Shown piece after piece: positions 11,201-21,347 of a stretch of DNA of 64,000 nt (positions are counted from its first letter, which is position 1; each line of letters starts with the position of its first letter). The stretch is taken from positions 1,428,411-1,492,410 of the forward strand of contig VJWN01000008.1 of NCBI GenBank assembly GCA_007644065.1. The letters run 5' to 3'. The position numbers and the translations under genes are program-made. The notes under the pieces are model-generated. The model had not been told where the DNA came from and did no database searches. It worked only from the letters and a program-made list of their open reading frames with translations. This DNA comes from Margaritispora aquatica. Its lineage: Eukaryota > Ascomycota > Leotiomycetes > Helotiales > Discinellaceae.

Positions 11201-13353
11201 TTCATGACTAGCTCCTTGGTCAATGGTGCCAAGTGGCCTCTGCGTAAAATATCCTTGATTGTCAATTTCGGCACAGGAATCTTCGATACAGAACCAAGGT
11301 GTTCAGCGAATCGTTGCCAAGTCGCATCGAGTGAAACAGACTGGTCAAGCATCCTGTCAAATCCTAATGCAGCGGCTACTTTAGCGCATTCGACCCAGTT
11401 GTTCAATGGCATGACGGCAAGTCGATCTCCAGGTTGGAAGGTGATGCCCGTTTCCTGGATATCAAGCATGACCTTAGCAATAGACCTCTCCGGATCAGAG
11501 TCGACAAGATATCGACCAAGAACCCGCGAAGTGTATCGGCACTCTGCAAATGTGCCTCTCATCTGATGGGGTTCGACATGCATGTTTCCTCGGTAAGGTT
11601 CGAGTCGCTCTTTCATTGCTTCAGAAAAGGCTTTGTGTGTCTCTTCCCAAGGTCGGCCCTGAGCATCAGGTGCGCCAGATTGACCGTTCGTTTCCGTCCG
11701 GCCAGTCTTACCGGCAACTTCCAAAAGCCCAAAAACTTTGTATCGGTGAACACCCATGAAGCCTCTCTCACCGGCGTAGGCCTCGACAATTCCATCAAGT
11801 GCACCGATGAGCTGGCTATCCCCTGACTGCATGACATAGTCTGGTATGCTGTAGTGATACTCAATCGCAGCGATGAAAGCTCTCCAGTTTGAGGGAAGCC
11901 AAGCTCTTAGATGCACACCTTCAGCGCCAAGGAAAGAGTCGTATTTCTTGCGGCCTAGAAAGGCATCCATGACCAAGTAAGGTGGGAACTGGAGTCCAGA
12001 GGTCGCTGGGCATCGTTTTGATAGTGGCGCTGAGAACTTAGCCCATCTTACCCACTCTGCGGGAGAGACATAGTTGTCGCCTGAACTGGGATTGAGTGAG
12101 ATGGAGTGAAAGGCGTTTGGCATCCTCTCCAGAATCTCTTTCAGTCTGATGAGTTCTCGCAAGAGTCCTTCTCTGTTTTTTGTCATAACATATTCTTGAC
12201 AGTTTGCGATAGCATCGACGCCATGCTGAAAAGAAGCTTTGCTGTATTAGCTGAAAGTATTACCTCAACTAGAAGTGAACACTAACCTGATGTATCTGCG
12301 CATCCTTTGAGAAACGCAATCTCGGACGAATCACCAAACATTGGCCATCTCAGATCCATATTGTCAAATCGCCCGATATACGGATATCTCGACGTTGGAT
12401 CCCTCACTTTGACATTGTACGAACTCTGATCAAAAAATGTAAGATGAGGAATTGATCGTCCCATTCGCTTACAGATCTGATAGTATGGCAAACCTATACT
12501 CTTGGGAATGCCTTTGACCTCGTCGCCTAATTCATCGCTCATCTCAACCGAGCTAGGTGACGCAGAGGTGACATTAACACCTTCAGTACCATTGTGCTTG
12601 TCCTCGTACCTGTAGATACTGCACAGCATCCCCAAAGCGACGAGAGCCGCCCAAAGCGCCTTGTCTGGGATCACATCTGCAGTACCTTCAACCACAGGCA
12701 GCGCAGCAATCGACTCTCGCACTCGACCTCTCGCTACACATCCTGGCATCCGTTCACACAGATCTGACCATATTCTTCCCGACGACCTCGCTAGTGCACC
12801 GGCAGCTTCATCGGTATCTGGTGGAGTAAAGCCGTGTTCGACGCTCAGATATCCATCTCGCCATCCCGTTCTAGGCCCTACTTCCTCTGCACGGAGGAGA
12901 ACTTGTCGAGCTGGGGCACCCAATGCTACAGCGAGTAGGTCTTGGTCGCTGGCGTTGAGAGAATCGAGATGTTTGACTCCGTGATCATTTTGTAGGGCTT
13001 TAATCCTCTGCATAGGCGGAACATTTGAGTAGAGGACTTCATTGATTGCTTTCCGTTCCCTATTATCTGTCAATATGAAATTCGGGGTTTTGTGTAGGGT
13101 TGATCACCTCTGGCGCAAATACTGTTCAGGATCCACTCCCAAAGGTATCTACTGTTCATTAGCCAGTTGCCAACAAATAGTTTCTCAAGTGTAGAGGGGG
13201 TAAATGTACATCAAAACCAGCTCTGAGATCTCCAGCCTGCGAGAAGCTGTTAAAGTTGCAACCTCGCGGGCCAAGTCTACTACCATTCGCATTCCCACCA
13301 ACAGGGCATCCCGATCCCGTGCTCCCAGACGCTGGGCAAGATCTCACGGACAT
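8239..13353 (-). CDS. IDO-like heme domain + FAD/NADPH reductase + cytochrome b5 fusion protein
   Basis: Four minus-strand exons, 13353-13210, 13148-13108 (41 bp), 13059-12287 and 12236-8239, give about 1651 aa. Residues about 60-535 resemble indoleamine 2,3-dioxygenases: VEHGFTPP, LPYYQICKRMG, a RMPNAFHS stretch, then WRAFIAAIE and HRYKVFG, where His483 is the likely proximal heme ligand. Residues about 540-980 are a CPR-type FAD/NADPH module with a connecting domain: RTYSIS (731-736), GVGSS (771-775), AGGSGIAPFRSF (818-829), LYVCGS (927-932) and a final DVF where CPR has DVW. There is no FMN domain. Residues about 990-1067 are cytochrome b5 (HPGG His1024; His1048, spacing 24). A helical region (about 1075-1325) of unknown type and a Ser/Pro/Gly-rich disordered tail follow. 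Two Cys-Pro pairs occur at residues 6-7 and 16-17. The likely flow is NADPH to FAD to b5 to heme. The substrate is unknown. Confidence 0.87.
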
Positions 13354-14401
13354 TATATTTATCGATAAATGGTTAAACTAGAAGTTAAAAGAACCACCTG
13401 GGTTAAGAATATAATGGCCGTCCAGGGCGTAGGTGTCAACGAAAGCAAAAATGAACAACACAAACTCGAAAAGAACAAGATAAAGAACATATGATGATCA
13501 GATCACAGCACATTGGTAGTCAATATATTCAAACTCATCTGATCCTTTGTCTCCGTCGAGGCCGTTGGCTAGGCCCGACATCAACATCTTCAGGATATGT
13601 GGACGCGACTTGGCTGCAACAGGGCCTTCATGGGATGGAAGAGACTTTGCAAAACGTGGCTTGCATTCGTTCGTTCCTGGCATCTCAACATCGTGGCAAA
13701 GAAAGAGGCGCACCGTTCATCCTCCTGCGACAACTTGGCTGGAACTCTCGCCTCAACTCCCATCTCCCATTCAGCATGACTGCCGGCCCCAAGATCCAAT
13801 AACCATCCCACCTGTGAGGCAATTTATGAGAGACTGTGGGGAAGTGCTGCATCTGAAATTCGCAACGTTCGATCACCGCATCGCTAGACACTTGGCGGAA
13901 GACTTGGCGGGAGACTTGGCAACCGCATCGGATTGTGAAGACCTGGGAGCGAATTTCATCTGGGATGCTTGGAAACTGGGAAGGCAGTCCCAGCCGTTGG
14001 AAAACAAATGCATCCACGGAGAAACATCAGACTGAGAAATTGATGGGTAATTGGCGGTTGGTTGACAGGTGTTATTGGATGACAGCGGGATATCGCAAAA
14101 AGCAGATGGTTACGTCCGTCCACCTGAGAATGAAACGAGTCAACGTAATCACTGCAAATAGACTCTTGGTACGGACTGGAAACACCGTTCAGCAATTTCT
14201 TGGTCGCTTTTCTATGCATAAAGGATGCTGTCATAAAGAAAGGTTTTTCTTCTCCTAAAGTTTCATGCTCGACTTACTAGATTCGCGCACTATTGTCATA
14301 AATCGCCTGGTCAACCAACATATTGCATCTTTCGAAGGATCTGTTCATAATATCCACGAGGATCCAAGTTTTTCATTCATGGTTTGTATGTCGTGATTAA
14401 T
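13354..14401. other. intergenic, promoter of the IDO-reductase-b5 gene
   Basis: About 1.05 kb between the start of the fusion gene and the stop of the aldehyde dehydrogenase gene, both on the minus strand. It should contain the promoter of the fusion gene. Apart from a short direct-repeat array at 13890-13921 no element stands out. A plus-strand open frame (13547-14035) lacks any recognisable feature and I do not call it a gene. Confidence 0.55.
13890..13921. repeat. three direct repeats of a 12-bp unit in a promoter
   Basis: The units are ACTTGGCGGAAG, ACTTGGCGGGAG and a third partial copy starting ACTTGGCA, head to tail with a 12-bp period. They lie about 540-570 bp upstream of the ATG of the large fusion gene. 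On the minus strand the core reads CCGCCAAGT. Such an array may be a regulator binding site, but it could also be chance. No binding factor can be named from the sequence. Confidence 0.5.
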
Positions 14402-16190
14402 CTAAAGCTTTAAGCCCATGTTCACATGAACAGCCTTGGTCTGGGTATATCCTGCCAAACCAGCTTCTCCAAGCTCACGTCCAATACCACTCTGCTTAAC
14501 ACCACCAAACGGAATTCTGTAGTCGGAGTCGTTACTACTGTTGATCCAGACCATGCCTGCTTCGATTCTCTTCGCGATTCTGTGTGCTCTGGTGATATCT
14601 TGTGTAAACACAGCACTGCCCAAACCATATGTGCTATCATTTGCAATCTCTAACGCTTCTTCCTCGGTTTTGAAGCTGACAATAACCACGAATGGACCGA
14701 AGACCTCCTCCTTGAAAATCTTCATGCTTGGGTTGACGCCAGTGAAAATGGTTGGCTCAATGAAGTAACCCTTTCCAGATGATGGACCCTTTGTGAAAAC
14801 CTCACCACCTGAAAGAAGAGTAGCACCTTCTTCCTTACCTGCCTTGACATATCCAAGGACACGCTCATGTTGTGCCTTAGTGACTTGCGGGCCTTGGAAA
14901 GTTGTCTCAGCGAATGGGTCACCCACTACTGAAACTTCCTGAACTTGCTTCTTGAAAGCACTGACAAATGTGTCGTAACAAGTCTCCTGGACAAGGATAC
15001 GAGATGTAGCAGAGCAAATTTGACCTTGGTTGGACATAATACCTAGAGCTATTAGCTTGATCCTCATGGATATCAAACATCACTTACCAATGTGAGCCCA
15101 TTTCACGGCTTGCTCCATATCAGCATCGTCAAAGACGAGAAGAGGCGACTTTCCACCAGTTTCCAATGTTATGTTCTTCATGTTGATGGCAGCCATCTTC
15201 ATAATCTCCTTACCAGTAGCAGTACTTCCAGTAAATGCGACCTTATCGATATCCAAATGGGTTGCAATTGCTGCGCCAGCTTCTCTTCCATGGCCATTGA
15301 GAATGTTAACAACTCCGGGTGGAAAGCCAGCTTCCTTGATTAAATTGGCCAAGTACAAGATGCTCAGAGGAGTCTGCTCGGCAGCTTTGATGACAACTGT
15401 ATTACCACAGGCAAGAGCAGGACCAAGCTTCCAAGCAGCCATTGCAAGCGGATAGTTCCAAGGGATAATCTGCCCGCAGACACCCACTGGCTCCTTGATG
15501 GTGTAGGCAAATTTGTTTGGTCCAGTGTCAATAACTTGGCCATGGATTTTATCGGCATAGCCTCCATAATATTTCATGACACCAATAACCTCTCCAGCAT
15601 CTCCAAGAGCCTCACTATATGGCTTGCCGTTATCCCAGGTCTCAATGGTTGCCAATGTCTCGGTATGTGCTGCACATAGGTCGGAGAGCTTGATCATCAT
15701 GTTTCCACGGTCGGTAGGAGAGAGATCACGCCAGGCTGGGTCTTTCATTGCCTTGCGAGCTGCAGCCACAGCTGTATCGACGTCTTCGACTGTAGCTGCA
15801 TACACCGAGGCAATCTCAGTCTCATCACTGGTAGAAGATCAGCTTGGCTCTGTATGGAAAGAGAGATATGAAGTCTTACGTAGGATTAATAGTGGCTATC
15901 TTTTGGCCATTGCTACTCTTGACCCATTCATTGTTGATGAACAACCCCAGAGGTTGTGTATATTTCCTGCCATTGGGTGCCGTAAGTTCGACTGAGAGAT
16001 CAGACATCTTCAATGCTGTGCAACTAAAAGACCTGCGACTATTCTTGCTAATACGAGTGCTTGGAGCTGATGTTCGAGAGAAAGATGGCAGGAGCTCTTT
16101 TGTATGCAAAGTAGTGTTGCTGATGTGCTTGCTTATCTGAAGTAGTGAACCTCGCAGATGTGCCGGCAGAGGGAGGAGATATCGAAGCAT
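14402..16190 (-). CDS. NAD(P)+-dependent aldehyde dehydrogenase, possible mitochondrial leader
   Basis: Three minus-strand exons, 16190-15880, 15827-15088 and 15042-14402, encode 563 aa; from the internal ATG at codon 62 it is 502 aa, the usual ALDH length. ALDH marks are all present: IIPWNYPL, FTGSTATGKEI, LETGGKSPL with the general-base glutamate, the catalytic cysteine in NQGQICSA just after intron 2, and EEVFGPF. The enzyme oxidises an aldehyde to an acid. The first 61 residues are rich in Arg, Ser and Leu with almost no acidic residues, and contain RRSFS, a typical mitochondrial processing site. The two in-frame ATGs may thus give mitochondrial and cytosolic forms. Both introns have GTAAG donors (52 and 45 bp). 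Its neighbour, an acetate carrier further along, would fit acetaldehyde/acetate metabolism. Confidence 0.95.
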
Positions 16191-17626
16191 TCGGAAAGAA
16201 TGTCAGAATTGAGAGACAGCTGCCACATTTATGGTTGGATGGTTGGTTACCAAATGCTTCTCAAAGGTGGTGGTAGATAGCGGGGCTTTCGAAGCTGTGG
16301 GCAGCTCAGCTGCCGAGAGTGGAAAGGTTCGAGAACAAATGGAGGCATAACCGCATAGAATAGCTATCTTGGGAATAGCTCCAGACTATGTCGACCTCCA
16401 CATGCATATGAAAGCTTCGACTGAAGTTGGTACCAGTATGCCGAGAAAGAGATGGTTAAGTATGACATTTGACTATTATCTTTGAGACCAACCGAACAAT
16501 CATGAGTAGAAAAGTAGATAAGATATTTGGCTCATCAATCAGTCGCCGAAGAACATCTCCGAAATGTTCATAATATCTTGTCTTTCATCTTCTCCAGACG
16601 AAGTTAGTGTCTAGATCTTGATGTAAACCCCATCTACATAAGATACATACATACCTTACCTTCATGAGCTCTACCTCAGGTACCTTAGCTACCCCTCACT
16701 AGCACGTGCGCTAACACATTACTAGCTAAGGTATATTTGAGGAATAATGTAAGATTACGGTAGGTATACTGAAGTATTGATACCATTACGAAACTTGAAG
16801 GAAACCATTCTCATGGGGGGTTTCATACATATACAAATACAAAATTTGCTACGTTGCAATTACAGTTACACACACTTGGTAACCTGGACGACCATATATG
16901 GCAATAAATTTGGATTCATTGTTTGCTGCGCTTTTCTTGCAAATTGCCCTCCTATCGATTAAATTATTGGCTTCTCAAAAACACAACGCCTTCGTACATT
17001 ACAGTCTGACCTGTCTTTATATATATACGCTCCAAAGTGCGTCGATCCTGATCAATTCTTCATACAGCCCTTTTATGTCTTGAAGACCATCCCTATATCC
17101 TCCGCTCCCACCTCAAAGCACAAATGCCACCGCCACCGCCCAAAGACTCCGCCCTTCCAGACGCTTTCCTCCCCAAGCAGTGCCCTGCCCTGCCGTGGCC
17201 GAGCAAAGCAAAATGCCGCCTGCACAAACTCCGTGCTCAAACGCAAGTCAACAAATTCAATCAGGTATAAGACAAGGCCGTAGAAGAAGAAACCTGAACA
17301 ATGCGGGTTGATGTAATAAAAGTTCAAAGACAAAATGGGGTATGCGCCGCCAGGGGTATATATCGGTATGGTAAAACTCGCGGATCCGCTCAAGACAGAA
17401 AATGATGTTGGTTGCCCAACGATGACTCTTCTATGCTTTGATATGATCAATGACAGTAGAAAATGGTAGAAATACAGTTGACGCAGTGTATCAGGTAGAA
17501 TGCGATCAAATGCGTGGTAGGGTCGACAAGATAGGTACAGAAATACTGAAAACGAAAAATTGTCGTTGAGAGTGACGATGTGCTGTGATCCATCGGGGTA
17601 TTATATGGTGTGGTTTTTATATGTTG
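16191..17626. other. intergenic, ALDH promoter and 3' flank of the bZIP gene
   Basis: About 1.4 kb. The left part is the ALDH upstream region. Around 16640-16740 there are repeated TACATAC and TACCTTA-like runs. The right part is the 3' flank of the bZIP gene. No supported coding sequence is present. Confidence 0.5.
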
Positions 17627-19586
17627 TCATCGTCTGCTGCTACTGTCTCCCTGTCTGCTATTATTGTCTCCCGACCACCCTCGTTCGTAAGGTCCCCGTT
17701 GATATGGGCTGTAATTTGGAGGTGGAGGGGGTGCTGTCGTCGATGGAGATGCACTTGGTGCACTCGTATTTGGAGGTATATTGGAAGTTTCCATTCGAAG
17801 AGGAGGTAAGCTTTGAGCAACGGGTCCTGGAGAGTATCCAGCTTGAACAGGTGGCAATGTTGAGGCAGGATGAGCGTAAGGTAGGCTGGTGAAGTCACCA
17901 CGAGCATCAGTTCTTCTCCTTCTCGGTGCACGCTCTCCACCGTCTGGACCTCGTTCCTGAACTCTCTCAGGTCCTGGCCCTGGCCCAGGCCCAGGATTCT
18001 GAAAGCTCATTGATGGCGGTGGTGGAGGAGGAGGGCCACCCATATGGCCCATCGTCATAGATGCAGGAAACTGGCCACTTCCACCACCACCTCGTCCACC
18101 ACTCGATTGAGGAGAGGGTGGTCCTTGAGCAAGATGTCTGGTCTCTGGTGTTCGATAAACGACGTCTCTGAATCTGTTTCTTTCAGATCGATAAAAATCG
18201 CGTTCTTGCTCAACCTCGCGGACTTTGCGTTCCAATTCTCGAGTCTGTTGCTGTAGCTTCTCAATACTTGCGCCGGCCTCTTTTTCCTTTTCTTTTCTAC
18301 GCTGACGGAATCGGGCTGAAGCTCCTAATCATCATGGTTAGCTTGTGATTCTCAAGTTCATTGAATCTGGCTTTCAAGGCATGTCTTCGGAGTATCAAAC
18401 TGCAGAATATGTCCCTCAAGCTCTTGGCTCCACGCTTACCTGCGTTGCGCGCCCTTTTCTCATCTGCCAGCCGCGAAGCTTGGTGGATATCTACAGGTAC
18501 TTGATACGAGCCCTCGGGTGTGTTCATAGTCATGAGTTTGATATTTTCTGACCCTGACGTCTGCATTGAACTGCCCGGACTGCTGGACTGAAAAGAGCTA
18601 CCGTGTGTCTGAGGAGTGGGGGCGTTGTACAGACCTTCACCACCACCACCCCCCGACGGCCCTGCAAATTGCATACTTCCTCCACCTTGCTGCATGGTCG
18701 ATGCGAATGTCGTTCCTGGGTAGTATGGACCGGACGGTTGTGGTGGTCCTCCAGGACCACCTTTGTGGTAGAATGAAGCTGGAGACGTTTGGCTCGAAGG
18801 AGGATTATGGGAAGACGCAGAGATACTTGGGCTCGCGCTTTGGGATAATGGAGGTGCTTGCATACCTCCGCTAGGCCTCCGACTGGCACCTAGGGGATTC
18901 GAGGCCTGAGGGGAGTAATTGTACTGCTGGCCGCCTGCTCCTGCTTGGGCTGGCATTGGTGGTATGTCTGAAGTGGCGGACGGTCCGGGTTCCGCTGTAT
19001 ACGCTCTACTAGGTCGATTCCCAGAGAGAAAAGGCGTCTGGTGTGCATCTATTGTTGCTGGTCCAGGTCTGTGATTCCTACTCACGGCACGAGGTGATCT
19101 GGGCGTCAAGATTGGTCGATCGCGGGGATAATTGAGATGAAATCCAGGACCAGAACCCGCAACTGGTGTACCTGGACTTGCATGCTGGCCAGGGAAGGAG
19201 TGAACTGGAGCAGTTGAAGGACTTGCTCCAAAAGGTGGGGGAGGTCCTATCGCGGAGAGAGGGGATTCGGTCGTACTGAGAGGTCGTGGTATGGAAGGTG
19301 TGCTCTCTTCTGTCGGATTTAATATTGAGTGCACGCCTAGATCTCGAGATGGGGGAGCATTTCTCCAGTCTTCGCTAGATATAAGGGGATGGCCATGCTG
19401 AGGTGATGGATGAGCATGTTGCTGAGTGAACGAGCCTCGACTCTCTGGCTCGTTTTGATGCCTTTCTCCCGGGCGTCCTCCTTGCTGTTGAGGGTCATCT
19501 CGAAGCTGGACTGGTGGCAGTGTTATCCTTTGTCCATCCGTAGGCGACCGAGATACAGGTCGAGACGCAGGAAGCCTCTGCGACAT
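17627..19586 (-). CDS. bZIP transcription factor with long Pro/Ser/Gly-rich arms
   Basis: Two minus-strand exons, 19586-18440 and 18324-17627, give 614 aa. The intron lies inside the DNA-binding helix: the donor follows RARNAG and the join continues ASARFRQRRKEKEKE, the basic region with the invariant Asn and Arg. A coiled-coil zipper follows (IEKLQQQTRELERKVREVE...). Both arms are low-complexity: Pro/Ser/Gln-rich before, with PPPPPPP and Gly/Pro runs after. The frame is open upstream of 19586 but the only candidate start there is a GTG, so the first ATG is used. A 5' untranslated exon is possible because a CCCAG acceptor with CTAAC sits near 19735. The basic region is like that of fungal nitrogen/stress bZIPs such as MeaB, but I cannot fix the orthologue. 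Confidence 0.88.
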
Positions 19587-20503
19587 CGAGTCCTGATCCC
19601 CAAAGTCCCCAGGATCCGGACATTGACGATCACCACTTCCTTCCCAACTTTGCTTGTAGCTGCGAAGCTTGAAGACAAAATTTGCGAGATGTTTGTCGAG
19701 CACCTCAGGTCCTTGAGTTCCTGGGAATCGAGTTAGTTTTGGTGATGGATCCGAGTCCTCTGGAAAAGCAAGAAACGCCTGACTCTCGCACGACTGCCGT
19801 CTCAGTGGTCCTTGTACAGCAGCCAGGTCGACTATCTTTGTTTAGGCTTGCCAATGAGGCTTCCTCGGCAGCGGTGAAGAGCTCACAATAATATCTATTT
19901 CAAGCGGTGGTGGCTCAGAAGTTTGTGTAGTATGTCAGGCGTGAAGCATCGTTGGTGCGCCGCCTCGTGAGAAACTTCTTATGCGATTTATATATTTGTT
20001 CTTCGCAGCCGCTTAGTATAAAGCAAGTGTCAAGCAGGGGATCCTATTGCGATGGTGCTGAGCAGGAGTCAACAGTGTAAGCTGTCTCTGGTCGAGACAG
20101 AAGGCTGATTGTGAGCTGTGAGAGTGTTTGGGAATCCAGTGGTACTATGGGAAGGTCACTGGATATCAGTCACCGTGAGTGGAATAGTTGGACCAGCCAG
20201 TTGGGTTGGATGGTTGAGGGAAATCGGAAAGCAACTTACGCAAGTGGGAAGGGATTCAGCCAGGCGGACCACTCAAGAGCTAGAAGTGCGATAGAAGCAT
20301 GCGGTTGGTGGAAGGCAACGAATAGACTGAGGTGAGAAAATATCTTTGCCAACCTCTTAGTTCTACAGGCTGAAGACTGATGGGTGAAACTGAAAAGTTC
20401 ACAAAAGGTCTTTGCCGTGGATGGCTGAAGATATTCTACAAATGACGCTTGTAGCTGATAGCTTTTTTTTACCTCAAAAGCCGAGCAACAGGTTGCTCCG
20501 TCA

Positions 20504-20523
20504 CCCCAAGCTTGGGGGGGGGG
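20504..20523. repeat. palindrome CCCCAAGCTTGGGG followed by a G10 run
   Basis: A perfect 14-bp palindrome spans 20504-20517, and the guanine run continues to 20523. It could form a short hairpin. It is upstream of the bZIP gene by about 0.9 kb. No function can be assigned. Confidence 0.6.
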
Positions 20524-21320
20524 ATGCTGGCCAGGGCAGTGACCGAGTCCCACGACTCCCACGTAGTGAACAGGATCATTGGCACTAGAAAGTGATCATG
20601 ATGTCCAGGGCGAGCAGGGCTAGGGTTGCGACTCCTGCAAGAGGAGCGGGCCTTTGGGAACAGCAAGCTGGGGTGCTTTTGGAGGCTGCAGGGAGAAGCA
20701 AGCGTCAAGCGTGCAGGCGTTGACGGTCGGTCTGTTTTACCAGGTCATCAAGCTTGTTCTAGACAAGGTACCGGAGGAAAAAACACGAGGAATTAACATG
20801 GCAGGGTGAACTAGTGCATTCTAGATACTTTTACGGTTAGAGGCTGTCTCGCGAAGATGTTCTAAAGAGGTGAAGAACAAGGGGAAAAGCTCGAGCATTC
20901 AATTGACTAGAACCGGGCTTCAGGGCTTCAGAGCTTCAGAGCTTCCAAGCGCTTCCTAGAAAACTGCGTCCAAAAATTGGTCGGCTTGAAGTGACCCGCT
21001 TGTGGTGGATACTGGATGCTGGGTGGCGGACTGTGGACACTTGGACTAACCTAAGCGGAACACGGGAGAGGCCTTTGCGCGAGCGACCCAGCGGCCCCCT
21101 GGGACTAGACGATATCACGTTATTTATGGAGACTTCGGTTCTCCTTCCAGCTTCCAGCTTCATTCTTAATCTTCACCGTCCAAGTCTCGTTTGGGCTAGA
21201 TCCTGGGTTATCACGCTTATTATTGGGGCTTTATTCTGGACTTTCAAACAGGCGGTGACCAGTCCAGTCAAACACCAGGAACAGACCATATTGCGATACA
21301 TTTTCGGCATGCTCACTATT

Positions 21321-21347
21321 CACTGCTCACTGCTCACTGCTCACTGC
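21321..21347. repeat. tandem repeat, 7-bp unit CACTGCT
   Basis: Almost four head-to-tail copies of CACTGCT are visible. A second loose array, TCTTGTA/TCTTCTA-like, follows near 21400-21430. These are simple microsatellite-type repeats in the gene-free stretch. Confidence 0.85.

Noticed and set aside
13060..13067. CAG acceptor at 13067 for exon 3 of the fusion gene
   Set aside because: It puts exon 2 and exon 3 out of frame; the TAG acceptor 7 bp further gives a smooth join (LRQRERKAINEV).
13547..14035. 162-codon plus-strand frame upstream of the fusion gene
   Set aside because: No motif or good start context, and it overlaps the expected promoter of the fusion gene.
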